This document shows, piece after piece, positions 1-8,503 of a DNA stretch of 64,000 nt. The notes beneath the pieces are model-generated. The model did not search any database. It was not told the origin of the DNA and saw nothing but the letters and a program-made list of their open reading frames with translations. Source of the stretch: Virgibacillus salexigens (GTDB taxonomy: Bacteria > Bacillota > Bacilli > Bacillales > Amphibacillaceae). Each line of letters starts with the position of its first letter. Position 1 is the first letter of the stretch. The position numbers were made by a program, and so were the translations under genes. The DNA lies in NCBI RefSeq assembly GCF_014905415.1, contig NZ_BNEO01000001.1:1240001-1304000 (forward strand). Reading direction: 5' to 3'.

Positions 1-145
1 TAACAGTTTATCCTAATAAAGAAAACCAACGAAATCTAATACGCGTACAGCTTATGTCTACGATGCTGAAGCATCTGCTTTTAATCCGTATAGCATCATT
101 GCATCTATTGGAATACTAGGAGTGAGAACACATGCCATCGATTGA
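1..145 (+). pseudogene. 3' remnant of an unidentified gene
   Basis: The frame ending in TGA at 143-145 reads like real protein at its end (it includes TAYVYDAEASAFNPYS) but meets an in-frame TAA at 17-19 and has no usable start codon before it. The +1 neighbouring frame is open from base 3 and could be the upstream part of the same gene, joined by a frameshift near base 35. The family is not recognised. It could instead be a short non-coding stretch; the gene body would lie left of the window. Confidence 0.35.
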
Positions 146-245
146 TTACTTATTCACTTGTCGAAAGGAATCAAATGGTGACATCTATCCATATCTTCGC
201 TAGAATAAAGGGGAGAAGATTTTATCAGAGATGGGGTTTTGCGGC

Positions 246-1307
246 ATGAAGAGATTGGTCATTCTTGGTGGGGGTTATGGTGGTCTAAAGGCATTATTAG
301 GGATCCTTGATTACCAATTACCAGAAGAACTAGAAATTACGTTAGTTGATAGAAATCCATACCATTCGATTAAAACAGAATTCTATACAATAGCGGCCGG
401 TACATCTGCGGAAAAGGACGTTCGTTTAAGCTTTCCAGATGATCAACGGGTTCGCTACTTTTATGGAGAAATTAAAAAGATTGATACTGACAAAGAGGAA
501 ATTTTATTCTCTAATTCCAGTGAAGTGATTCCTTATGATTATCTTGTCATCGGATTAGGATGTGAAGATAACTATCATGGCATTGAAGGAGCGAAAGAAT
601 TCACTCATAGCGTACAAACATTCGAAAAAGCTCGTAAAACAGGACTTGCCGTTTGTAACCTAAAAGCTCATGGAAAGGTTTCTGTAGTAGGTGCTGGCTT
701 AAGTGGTATTGAAGTAGCTTCCGAAATTAGAGAAAGCAGACCGGATCTCAATATTCGATTACTTGACCGAGGCGCGAGTGTATTAAAAGCATTCGATTCT
801 AAGATTCAAGCGTATGTATCAGAGTGGTTTGTTCGAAATGATGTAGATGTGATCCATCATGCAAACGTGGAATACGTTGAAAAGGATGGTGTTTGTAATA
901 ACGGTATCTGTTATGTAAATGATGTGACGATCTGGACTGCTGGCGTTCGCCCTAATTATTTAGTTAGAGAATTGCCATTTGCTAAAGACGATCAAGAAAA
1001 AATGATTGTAAACCAATTTTTCCAAATTCCTGAGCAGCCCAATATCTACGTCGTTGGCGATTGCGCTTCTTCTGAGTATTCACCTAGTGGTCAACTAGCT
1101 GGACAGCAAGGAGAAAGAGTTGCAGAGGTATTATTAGCTGTTTTAAATAATAAAGAACCGAAAAAACCAAAAGAAATTAAATTAAAAGGAACGTTAGGAT
1201 CCCTCGGAAAATCAGATGGCTTTGGTAATATGATGCAAAAACCAATGACAGGGCTATTACCACGATTAGCAAAATCTGGTGTTCTTTGGTTAAATAAACG
1301 ACACTAG
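246..1307 (+). CDS. NAD(P)/FAD-dependent oxidoreductase, NADH dehydrogenase-like (YutJ type)
   Basis: Pyridine nucleotide-disulfide oxidoreductase of the type II NADH dehydrogenase family. An N-terminal FAD-binding motif (ILGGGYGG) opens the protein, a second dinucleotide motif (VVGAGLSGIEVA) lies near residue 150, and a C-terminal VVGDCAS motif contributes the flavin-binding aspartate. Length, about 353 residues, is close to Bacillus YutJ and shorter than Ndh/YumB (about 400), so the C-terminal membrane-anchoring part is reduced. The family passes electrons from NADH to a quinone or other acceptor at the membrane; the acceptor here is unknown. I chose the ATG at 246 because the flavin motif then starts at residue 8; an in-frame ATG at 231 is possible, and neither has an ideal ribosome site. 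Single gene, closed by a terminator. Confidence 0.8.
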   Translation: MKRLVILGGGYGGLKALLGILDYQLPEELEITLVDRNPYHSIKTEFYTIAAGTSAEKDVRLSFPDDQRVRYFYGEIKKIDTDKEEILFSNSSEVIPYDYLVIGLGCEDNYHGIEGAKEFTHSVQTFEKARKTGLAVCNLKAHGKVSVVGAGLSGIEVASEIRESRPDLNIRLLDRGASVLKAFDSKIQAYVSEWFVRNDVDVIHHANVEYVEKDGVCNNGICYVNDVTIWTAGVRPNYLVRELPFAKDDQEKMIVNQFFQIPEQPNIYVVGDCASSEYSPSGQLAGQQGERVAEVLLAVLNNKEPKKPKEIKLKGTLGSLGKSDGFGNMMQKPMTGLLPRLAKSGVLWLNKRH

Positions 1308-1318
1308 GTGTACAGCAT

Positions 1319-1371
1319 AAAAAAGCCGAAGCAAACAATAGCGAGCTGCATTGCTTCTTCGGCTTTTTTTA
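1319..1371. terminator. bidirectional Rho-independent terminator
   Basis: Arms AAAAGCCGAAGCAA and TTGCTTCTTCGGCTTTT enclose a short loop, with T-runs on both strands. It lies between the oxidoreductase gene and the convergent lrgB gene and can serve both. Confidence 0.85.
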
Positions 1372-1373
1372 AA

Positions 1374-2063
1374 CTACATTAAGATAAGCACTAGCCCTGG
1401 GGTAATAACGGAAACTACAATCGCACTAACTACCATTGCTATCGTGCTAATCGCCCCTTCCAATTTACTGGATTCCATGGAAGTAGCTGTACCAATCGCA
1501 TGCGATGCACTGCCCATCCCTACACCACGGCCAAGGTAATGGTCAATTCGGAATAAGCGTAGTACATAAGTGTGCATAAGCACCCCGCCAATACCAGCAA
1601 TCATGACAAATACTGCAGACAATGACATGACGCCACCTAACGTCTCTGTAACCGCCATTGCCACAGGGGTGGTAACGGACTTTGGTGTTAATGAGTAAAT
1701 GATAGAAGAATTAAAACCTGCCCATTTTGCCAGTAGCAAGCCAGTTGAGATTCCTAAGATTGCTCCAAAGGAAGTCCCAACTAAAATCGGACCGGTTAAT
1801 GTTCTTAATGTATCTCTATGCTGATATAAAGGATAGGCGAGCGCAACTACAGCAGGTCCAAGTAATTCATCTATCCATTTACCACCTAACATATATGTTT
1901 TATATGGGATATGAAATATTACTAATATAATAATGATAATTGCCGTTGCGATTAAAACAGGAGCAGTAAAGGGATGATTCCACCTTTCATGAATTTTCAA
2001 TGCGAGATGATAGATTAAAAACGTCCCTAGTATTATTACAACGGCTAACATAACCTCATTCAT
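1374..2063 (-). CDS. lrgB: LrgB/CidB-family membrane protein
   Basis: Polytopic membrane protein of the LrgB family, 229 residues. Hydrophobic segments run along the whole length, and the family-typical stretches LTPKSVTTPVAMAV and GVGMGSASHAIGTA are visible. LrgB works with the holin-like LrgA in control of murein hydrolase activity and cell lysis; in Bacillus and Streptococcus relatives this pair has also been tied to pyruvate transport. The start is the ATG at 2063, which follows AGAAAGGA at good spacing; a longer frame upstream lies inside lrgA. It overlaps the end of lrgA by 8 bases, so the two are translationally coupled. No LytSR-type regulator is adjacent. Confidence 0.9.
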   Translation of the reverse strand: MNEVMLAVVIILGTFLIYHLALKIHERWNHPFTAPVLIATAIIIIILVIFHIPYKTYMLGGKWIDELLGPAVVALAYPLYQHRDTLRTLTGPILVGTSFGAILGISTGLLLAKWAGFNSSIIYSLTPKSVTTPVAMAVTETLGGVMSLSAVFVMIAGIGGVLMHTYVLRLFRIDHYLGRGVGMGSASHAIGTATSMESSKLEGAISTIAMVVSAIVVSVITPGLVLILM

Positions 2064-2427
2064 GCTTATATTCCTTTCTACGAACAAGCCACTGACTGAC
2101 AATGCCTGATCCAGCCATTACAAAGATGGTACTAATTAATACAATGATAATTAATAAGAAGCCTTTGCCCGAAAATAATTGATAATAATTTAAAACTCCT
2201 ACGGTTACAGGAATAAAAAAGAATGCTAGATTCTTAACAATAAAATTAGCACCTTCCGCAATCCATGAAACCTGAATAATATTTGTTATTAACAAAAGGA
2301 ATAAGATTAGCATACCAATGACGCTTCCAGGAATAAATAATCCTAACGTATGTTCTATCCAATTTCCCAATAGGAAAATAAGATAAAGCAAACAAATATG
2401 CACTGCAATTTTACCTAACTTTACCAA
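2056..2427 (-). CDS. lrgA: LrgA/CidA-family holin-like protein
   Basis: Small holin-like membrane protein of the CidA/LrgA family, 123 residues with four predicted membrane segments and a charged C-terminus. The motif LGLFIPGSVIGMLILFLLL is characteristic. It is the upstream gene of an lrgAB pair that controls autolysin activity or small-acid export. The frame can start at GTG 2436, but the ribosome site AGGAG directly abuts that GTG; TTG at 2427 sits 8 bases after the same site and is the better start. Whether this pair is functionally Lrg (anti-lytic) or Cid (pro-lytic) cannot be told from sequence. Confidence 0.88.
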   Translation of the reverse strand: MVKLGKIAVHICLLYLIFLLGNWIEHTLGLFIPGSVIGMLILFLLLITNIIQVSWIAEGANFIVKNLAFFFIPVTVGVLNYYQLFSGKGFLLIIIVLISTIFVMAGSGIVSQWLVRRKEYKHE

Positions 2428-2612
2428 GATTGTCACTCCTACTCTTCTGTGATGTCAGGGTAAAATCTCCTAAAAAATGATCTGAAGAATATCTTAACAT
2501 AATACATTAAAGTTACTCACGTATGAAAACACAATATAAGTAGTATAGCAGGTATACTATCCATCAGGAAACGAAAGGCTTTTTATCGATCGTCCATAAA
2601 TAGATTTCAAGT

Positions 2613-2651
2613 AAAAAACCAACTGAACCTCATATGTCCAGTTGGTAAAAA
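2613..2651 (-). terminator. terminator of the argGH operon
   Basis: On the minus strand arms ACCAACTGGAC and GTTCAGTTGGT pair around a short loop and are followed by a T-run. It lies just after the argH stop codon. Confidence 0.85.
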
Positions 2652-2655
2652 TAGT

Positions 2656-4089
2656 TTAAATTGATCGGTAGCTGCGACTAGATAGAATTTCATTTTTAGC
2701 TGAAACCCATTGGTTATTTTTTTCAATTGCTTGTGTTACCTTCTTCAATTGTGCAGTTACTTGATTCTTCGCAGTACCTCCTGTTGCATTACGTGCCTGC
2801 ACGACAGCTTCAGGTGCTAAGTAATCATAAATATCTGATTCAATTGCATTCGAGAAGGTTTGAAACTCTTTTATTGTTAAATCAGTCAAGTATTTATTTT
2901 CTTTGATACAATAAAGGACCGTCTCTCCTGTAATGGCATGGGACTCCCTAAATGTAATACCTTTGCCCACAAGATAATCAGCAAAATCAGTAGCATTTGA
3001 ATAATCATTCTGCACTGCTTTGTACATAGCTTCTTTATTCACGTTCATTGATTCAATCATTGGGGCAAATAACGAAAGTGCACCTCTTAGTGTTTCCACG
3101 GTATCAAACATACCTTCTTTATCTTCCTGCATGTCTTTGTTGTACGCTAGAGGAAGACCTTTCAATGTTGTTAACATCCCCATTAAATGACCATATACAC
3201 GTCCAGTTTTTCCTCTTACCAATTCAGCAACATCGGGGTTCTTCTTTTGTGGCATCATGCTGCTGCCTGTAGAAAATTCGTCATCAATCTCAATAAAATT
3301 GAATTCTTGACTAGACCATTGCACAATTTCTTCGCAAAGGCGAGAAAGATGCATAGAAATCATGGACGCATCACTTAAAAATTCTACCACAAAATCTCGG
3401 TCACTTACCGCATCCAAGCTGTTTTCACAAATTCCTTCAAAGGCAAGCTGCTGCGCAACATATTTTCGATCAATTGGAAATGTTGTCCCAGCTAATGCGC
3501 CTGCACCTAAAGGGGACTGATTAACCCGTTTCCAACTATCTATCAGACGTTCAATATCACGCTGAAACATCCAGGCATATGCTAGCAAATGATGGGCGAA
3601 TAAAACTGGCTGTGCTCTCTGCAAATGCGTATATCCAGGTAAAATCGTATCCATGTTAGCAGTGGCTTGTTTCACTAGGGCTTGCTGAACTTGAACAGCC
3701 AATTGTGTTATTTCTACGAGTGCATCACGGAGATACAGGCGCATATCAAGGGCAACTTGGTCATTTCTACTTCTACCAGTGTGAAGTTTCCCACCAACAG
3801 GGCCGATCGCTTCAATGAGTAAACGCTCGACATTCATATGAATATCTTCATGCTCTTCCCTTAATATTGCTTCACCACTTTCAATAGTGGATGCAACTTT
3901 TTGAAGACCTTCTGCTATTGTCTTCGCTTCTTCTTTCGTAATGATCTCACATTTACCAAGCATAGCAACATGGGCTAAGCTACCTTCAATATCATAAACT
4001 GCTAATTTCTTATCAAAATAGATAGATGCTGTATATTCATCTACTAGTTGACTTGTTGGTTTTGTGAAACGTCCTCCCCAGAGCTTCAT
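2656..4089 (-). CDS. argH: argininosuccinate lyase
   Basis: Cleaves argininosuccinate to arginine and fumarate, the last step of arginine synthesis, in the cytoplasm. The protein begins [10 protein letters not shown] as expected, and carries the fumarase/lyase superfamily signature [12 protein letters not shown] (near residue 280) that includes the catalytic serine loop, plus [10 protein letters not shown] and [10 protein letters not shown]. At 477 residues it is slightly longer than usual because of a short C-terminal tail rich in Ser and Lys. Its ATG overlaps the argG stop (ATGA), so the two genes are coupled in an argG-argH operon closed by a terminator. Confidence 0.97.
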   Translation of the reverse strand: MKLWGGRFTKPTSQLVDEYTASIYFDKKLAVYDIEGSLAHVAMLGKCEIITKEEAKTIAEGLQKVASTIESGEAILREEHEDIHMNVERLLIEAIGPVGGKLHTGRSRNDQVALDMRLYLRDALVEITQLAVQVQQALVKQATANMDTILPGYTHLQRAQPVLFAHHLLAYAWMFQRDIERLIDSWKRVNQSPLGAGALAGTTFPIDRKYVAQQLAFEGICENSLDAVSDRDFVVEFLSDASMISMHLSRLCEEIVQWSSQEFNFIEIDDEFSTGSSMMPQKKNPDVAELVRGKTGRVYGHLMGMLTTLKGLPLAYNKDMQEDKEGMFDTVETLRGALSLFAPMIESMNVNKEAMYKAVQNDYSNATDFADYLVGKGITFRESHAITGETVLYCIKENKYLTDLTIKEFQTFSNAIESDIYDYLAPEAVVQARNATGGTAKNQVTAQLKKVTQAIEKNNQWVSAKNEILSSRSYRSI

Positions 4090-5345
4090 GGTTTTACAGC
4101 TTCTTTCACATCTAATACCGCTTCTTTTACTGATTCATCCATATTAGCATGTGTTTGATTGACAGTTGCATGGACTTTTGTCGGTAGCCCCCATAGTTTG
4201 ATAAAACCTAATGCTGCTTCATGATCAAATGCATCTTTCGCATTATACGTAGCTAAATCAAAATCATATAACGATTGTTGTGATTCACGCCCAACGACTT
4301 GAGCAAGGCCTTTATATAACTTTACTTTAACTGTTCCTGATACATATTGCTGAGTTTCATTAACAAATGATTTTAATGCATCCGTAAGAGGAGAATACCA
4401 TAGACCATCATAAACAGATTGGGATAACTTTTGCTCAATGGTTGGTTTAAACTGAGCCACTTCTCTCGGTAATGTCAATGCCTCTAATTCTTGATGTGCA
4501 GTAATCAGAGTAAGTGCTGCTGGCGCTTCATAAATTTCACGAGACTTTATACCAACTAAACGATTTTCCACATGATCGATTCGACCGACACCATGTTTTC
4601 CTGCAATGGAATTCAATTCCAAAATAAGCTCTTCTAAAGGCATTGATTTTCCATCCAATGAGATGGGTTTTCCTTGTTCAAATGTAATCTGCACCGTTTG
4701 CGCTTCATCTGGCGCTTCGGTTGGATCCGTGGTTAAATCATACGCTTCTTTCGGTGCCTCAGCCCACGGGTCTTCTAAAATACCACATTCATTACTGCGT
4801 CCCCATAGGTTTTGATCAATGCTAAATGGATTATCTAAATCGATCGGTACTGGGATATTATGTTGTTTCGCATATTCGATTTCTTCTTCTCTTGACATAG
4901 CCCATTCACGTACTGGAGCAACAATTTTTAATTCCGGACTCAAAGCAGTAAATGCAACATCAAACCGTACTTGGTCATTTCCTTTTCCGGTACAACCATG
5001 AGCAACTGCAACAGCGAATTCTTCCTTGGCAATATTCACTAAAATCTTTGCAATCAATGGACGGGAAAGTGCAGATATCAATGGATATTTCCCTTCATAT
5101 AATAGATTGGATTGAAGGGCAGGCAGTACAAATTCCTTGGCAAATAAAGCTTTTGCGTCAACGACATAAGACTTAATCGCTCCTACTTGTAGGGCTTTAT
5201 TTTTCACAAATTCAAGGTCTTTTCCTTCCCCGACATCAAGTGCTACCGCAATAACATCATAATTATATTTATCCTGTAGCCATTTCACAGCAACAGATGT
5301 ATCTAATCCGCCTGAATAAGCTAAAACGATTTTATCTTTACTCAT
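4086..5345 (-). CDS. argG: argininosuccinate synthase
   Basis: Joins citrulline and aspartate with ATP to make argininosuccinate, the penultimate step of arginine synthesis. The N-terminal P-loop-like pyrophosphatase motif [16 protein letters not shown] is present, followed by the family motifs [12 protein letters not shown] and [12 protein letters not shown]. The chosen start is ATG 5345, 8 bases after AGGAG; in-frame GTG codons at 5351 and 5354 lie too close to that site. Product of 419 residues, about 400 being usual. First gene of argGH, with tandem ARG boxes about 30-60 bases upstream, so repression by an ArgR/AhrC protein with arginine is expected. Confidence 0.97.
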   Translation of the reverse strand: MSKDKIVLAYSGGLDTSVAVKWLQDKYNYDVIAVALDVGEGKDLEFVKNKALQVGAIKSYVVDAKALFAKEFVLPALQSNLLYEGKYPLISALSRPLIAKILVNIAKEEFAVAVAHGCTGKGNDQVRFDVAFTALSPELKIVAPVREWAMSREEEIEYAKQHNIPVPIDLDNPFSIDQNLWGRSNECGILEDPWAEAPKEAYDLTTDPTEAPDEAQTVQITFEQGKPISLDGKSMPLEELILELNSIAGKHGVGRIDHVENRLVGIKSREIYEAPAALTLITAHQELEALTLPREVAQFKPTIEQKLSQSVYDGLWYSPLTDALKSFVNETQQYVSGTVKVKLYKGLAQVVGRESQQSLYDFDLATYNAKDAFDHEAALGFIKLWGLPTKVHATVNQTHANMDESVKEAVLDVKEAVKP

Positions 5346-5374
5346 TTTCACCACTCCTGTGCTTATTTCCTTAT

Positions 5375-5408
5375 TGAATTATTATGCATCAATATGAATA
5401 ATTATTCA
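5375..5408. promoter_or_regulatory. tandem ARG boxes (AhrC/ArgR operator) in front of argG
   Basis: A perfect palindrome TGAATAATTATTCA lies at 5395-5408 and matches the ARG box core TGAATWWWWATTCA. A second copy at 5375-5388 (TGAATTATTATGCA) has one mismatch. The centres are 20 bp apart, about two helical turns, as seen where one arginine repressor hexamer grips two boxes. The pair ends 29 bases before the argG start. Confidence 0.85.
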
Positions 5409-5725
5409 AGGGGCAAATACATATTTTTGTAGAAATTATTTACCAGTTTGTTTTTCACTACCTTTTATTCCTGTCCACATTTTATTGTTCATGTTCAGTA
5501 AAACGAAAATTGCAGATAAACTAATAAGGGAGAGTGTAGCAGTATGTGAGATAAAAGAGGGAAATTTCCGACTTCCCTAGGTGCTGAAAACCAAACCTGT
5601 GTCAAAGAGATTTTCATGGTTTAACGCGATTTGAGAAAATGACCTGTAACAAAGCTATCGTCACTAGTAAAATGAAGGAAAAACCAAATGTAAAATAAAG
5701 CTGCTATTATTTGTTTAGGCAATAT
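5409..5725. other. intergenic region with no recognised gene
   Basis: Beyond the ARG boxes this stretch should hold the argG promoter on the minus strand, but I could not place a convincing -35/-10 pair. No open frame with a ribosome site was found on either strand. Confidence 0.5.
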
Positions 5726-5760
5726 AAAAACGCTAGCCTCTTTTTCCTGGCTAGCGTTTG
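5726..5760 (-). terminator. terminator after the yhfK-like gene
   Basis: On the minus strand the arms AACGCTAGCC and GGCTAGCGTT pair around a 10-base loop and end in TTTTT. Confidence 0.85.
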
Positions 5761-5765
5761 TTGGT

Positions 5766-6410
5766 TTATAATTTTTGTAATGCGTCATCTATCTGAATCT
5801 CACCAGAAATGAGATCAAACGACTGATGGTACGTCTTTTCATTCGTTAGTGAGGACACTACTGTTGTTGCAACATCCTCTCTTGGTATGGAACCTCTTTC
5901 TAGATTTTCTGCGGCTGAGATTTTTCCTGTCCCCGGTTCATTTAATAAACCACCAGGTCGAACAATGGTATAGTTCAACTTACTTGCTCGTAAAACTCGA
6001 TCTGCGTAATGCTTTGCTACATAATATGGCTTAATTTTTTCATTCCAGTTTTCGCGATGATGAGACTGATGGGCACTGACAATAATATATCGTTCAAGAC
6101 CTACCTCTTCAGCTGCTTCAATTGTTTTAACCGCCCCATCTAAATCAATTAATAACGTTTTATCTGGACCCGTACTTCCACCTGACCCAGCAGTAAAGAT
6201 AACAGCATCTGATCCCTTCATTGCTTTCGCTAATTCATCTACGCTATCTTCAAGATTTGCTACGACTGTTTCAATTCCTTGATTGTTTAGCTCATCTGCT
6301 TGTTCTTGTTTTCTAACCATTGCCTTAACTGTATGTTCGCTGCTAGTTGCTAATTGTTTTACGACATGCTGACCAATCTGACCATTGGCTCCTACTACAA
6401 GTACTTTCAT
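5766..6410 (-). CDS. yhfK: NAD(P)-binding sugar-epimerase-like oxidoreductase, YhfK family
   Basis: Atypical short-chain dehydrogenase with an N-terminal Rossmann motif (VVGANGQIGQHV) and the family stretches FTAGSGGSTGPDKTLLIDLD and KPYYVAKHYADRVL, the latter carrying the YxxxK catalytic pair. It closely resembles Bacillus YhfK, which also has 214 residues. The substrate is unknown; related proteins act as NAD(P)-dependent epimerases, dehydratases or quinone reductases. The start is ATG 6410, which follows AAAGGGG at 8 bases; the frame extends upstream but without a ribosome site. It is monocistronic and has its own terminator. Confidence 0.85.
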   Translation of the reverse strand: MKVLVVGANGQIGQHVVKQLATSSEHTVKAMVRKQEQADELNNQGIETVVANLEDSVDELAKAMKGSDAVIFTAGSGGSTGPDKTLLIDLDGAVKTIEAAEEVGLERYIIVSAHQSHHRENWNEKIKPYYVAKHYADRVLRASKLNYTIVRPGGLLNEPGTGKISAAENLERGSIPREDVATTVVSSLTNEKTYHQSFDLISGEIQIDDALQKL

Positions 6411-6509
6411 TGACTGAACCCCTTTCTTAATTGAGTGTTCTAATGATATTATTTCAAACAATACGATCAGAAGCAAAATACTTGTTTGTTCTTCTGATTA
6501 AGAAAAAAC

Positions 6510-7154
6510 CTAGGAATGAATTAATCGACGACAATATGTAGATAATGGACAGCCGGTACAAATAGGATCTGATTTACAATGTACCTTCCCATGCTCTACT
6601 AACAATGCATGATATTCATTATATAAATCCATATCGCTGGATGATAATGCTTCTTCTACATCAATGCGGAAGGCATCATATCCTTTTGGTATATTATATC
6701 CAAACCGATGAAAAATCCTTCTCGCGTATGCATCTGCTATAAAAATTGATTTGTCAAAAACATAAAGCAAAATGACGTCTGCCGTTTCATGACCAACACC
6801 TTGAATGGATAATAGTTCTTTTCGTAGCTTATCTCGATCGAAATGCCTGATTTTTTCGATTTGGAATTGATACTTTTTAAACCAATCTAGGAAGGTTTTG
6901 ATCCGTTTTGCTTTTATGTTGTAAAAACCACTTGGACGAATCCGATAAGCTAACTCCTCCAACGGCATATTGTCTAACGCTTCCGCGGTTAAAACGTCTT
7001 TTATATTTTGCAAGGCCTTCTCCGCATTTCTCCAATTTGTATGTTGCACAAGAATGGACCCTACGATCATTTCGATTGGTGTATCCGCTGGCCACCAGCC
7101 TTGTGGTCCATAATAGCAATACAGATTATCATAAACTTCTTTAAAGGTAAGCAT
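6510..7154 (-). CDS. endonuclease III-related DNA glycosylase (COG2231 type)
   Basis: HhH-GPD superfamily base-excision repair protein of 214 residues. The helix-hairpin-helix motif reads LLSIQGVGHETADVILLY and the catalytic aspartate lies in FIADAYARR. Four C-terminal cysteines in C-x6-C-x2-C-x5-C spacing form the usual [4Fe-4S] loop. In endonuclease III the hairpin carries a catalytic lysine (GVGRKTA); here that position is glutamate, as in the MagIII/COG2231 branch, so a monofunctional glycosylase, for example for alkylated purines, is more likely than an AP-lyase. The ATG at 7154 begins a standard MLTFKEVYDNL start. Separated by about 100 bp from yhfK; probably its own transcript. Confidence 0.75.
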   Translation of the reverse strand: MLTFKEVYDNLYCYYGPQGWWPADTPIEMIVGSILVQHTNWRNAEKALQNIKDVLTAEALDNMPLEELAYRIRPSGFYNIKAKRIKTFLDWFKKYQFQIEKIRHFDRDKLRKELLSIQGVGHETADVILLYVFDKSIFIADAYARRIFHRFGYNIPKGYDAFRIDVEEALSSSDMDLYNEYHALLVEHGKVHCKSDPICTGCPLSTYCRRLIHS

Positions 7155-7312
7155 CTATTAATCCTTCCATCAAAACATTAGATTATAAAACCTATCGTAA
7201 CAAACAAATTGAAGTATCTCTACTACCTTTTCTCCTAAAAATTACCTATATCGACATTCCTTTACCAGCTTTTATACATCTTTCAAGTTAAAATGGTACT
7301 ATTTTTCAGCAA

Positions 7313-7366
7313 TTTACAAAAGCTTTACATTCCAAACATACTTCCTTAATATTCGCCTACTATACT
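7313..7366 (+). promoter_or_regulatory. pst promoter with PhoP-type repeats
   Basis: TTTACA occurs at 7313 and 7324, exactly 11 bp apart, and weaker matches AACATA (7335) and TTAATA (7346) continue the same 11-bp phase. This is the layout of Bacillus PhoP-P binding regions (TT[ATC]ACA repeats). A -10-like TATACT follows at 7361-7366. The pstS start is 65 bases further on, so phosphate-starvation control by PhoPR is expected. Confidence 0.7.
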
Positions 7367-7431
7367 AGCAGTTGAGAGGGGAAAAACTTCTCATAAAACT
7401 ATCCACATATTTATAGGGGGAGGCAATTTTA

Positions 7432-8409
7432 ATGAAGTTCAAGAAGTATCTTATGTTCCTTCTTATCGCAGTAGTAGCTATCGTAATTACAGCTTGTGGC
7501 TCAAATTCAGAAGGAAATGATTCCGGAAATGCTAACGCTGAAAACGAAGGTGAATCAGAAGAACTAGAAGGTAATGTTGTCATAGATGGATCCGGAACCG
7601 TTTATCCGTTAATGTCACGCCTAGCTGAAGAATACATGGTAAACGAACAACCAAATGTATCTGTCGAAGTTAGTCGCGCAGGAACTAGTGCTGGATTCGA
7701 AAAGTTCCTTGTAGAAGATGGAACAGACTTTAATGATGCTTCTCGTAAAATTAAAGATGAAGAGCAAGCAAAAGCCGATGAATTAGGAATGGAAGTAAAA
7801 GAATTAAAGGTAGCGCTAGATGGATTAACAATTGTAACACATCCAGACAACGACTGGGCTACTGAATTAACAGAAGACCAAATCAAAGGTATTTTCCTTG
7901 GAGAGTACACGAACTGGTCTGATATTAACCCAGAATGGCCAGATGAAAAAATTCAAACTTATGGTCCTAATGAAAATCATGGAACCTATGAATTCTTCTA
8001 TGAAAACATTATGGAAGAACAAGATTTAGTTAGCGATATTAACCTTCAACAAGACTACTCAACGCTAGTAACACTAGTTTCAGAAGATAAAAATGCTATT
8101 GGATTCTTCGGATTTGGTTACTACGATAGTAATAAAGATAAAATACAAGCAGTAAATGTTGACTTCGGTGATGGTCCTGTCGAGCCATCTCTAGATACGA
8201 TAGCAGAAGATGGAGACTATGCTGGTTTCACAAGACCTGTATTCACTTACTTGAACGTAGATCATGCAAAAGAAAAACCTGAGGTATTAGATTATGCACT
8301 ATTCATAATGAATAATATCAATGAATTTGCTGGAGAAACTGGATTTGCACCAATTCCAGATGCTGAAGCAGAGGAATTAATCAGCGAATTAGAAGGATTA
8401 AAGCAATAA
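7432..8409 (+). CDS. pstS: phosphate ABC transporter, substrate-binding lipoprotein
   Basis: Extracellular high-affinity phosphate receptor. The N-terminus is a lipoprotein signal with lipobox ITAC (Cys about residue 22), followed by an acidic, Asn/Gly-rich linker. The phosphate-binding motif DGSGTVYPLMSRLAEEY and the RAGTSAGFEKF loop are typical of PstS. 325 residues is normal. The ribosome site is AGGGGGAGG before ATG 7432. It is the first gene of pstSCAB and is followed by an intercistronic hairpin likely to protect a pstS-only transcript. The acidic character of the mature protein fits a salt- or alkali-tolerant host, but that is inference. Confidence 0.95.
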   Translation: MKFKKYLMFLLIAVVAIVITACGSNSEGNDSGNANAENEGESEELEGNVVIDGSGTVYPLMSRLAEEYMVNEQPNVSVEVSRAGTSAGFEKFLVEDGTDFNDASRKIKDEEQAKADELGMEVKELKVALDGLTIVTHPDNDWATELTEDQIKGIFLGEYTNWSDINPEWPDEKIQTYGPNENHGTYEFFYENIMEEQDLVSDINLQQDYSTLVTLVSEDKNAIGFFGFGYYDSNKDKIQAVNVDFGDGPVEPSLDTIAEDGDYAGFTRPVFTYLNVDHAKEKPEVLDYALFIMNNINEFAGETGFAPIPDAEAEELISELEGLKQ

Positions 8410-8439
8410 TACCCTCAGAAAAAAATTTAAAAAAACAGG

Positions 8440-8473
8440 ACAAGGTGAGAGCGGCATGCTCTCATCTTCTTGT
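8440..8473 (+). other. intercistronic stem-loop between pstS and pstC
   Basis: GTGAGAGC pairs with GCTCTCAT around GGCAT, with flanking ACAAG/CTTGT extending the stem. There is no T-run, so it is more likely an mRNA-processing or stabilising hairpin (or a partial attenuator) than a full terminator. Such a site would raise pstS product over the permease genes. Confidence 0.65.
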
Positions 8474-8503
8474 GACTTAACGCTCTGAAAGGGGGCGCCA
8501 ATT

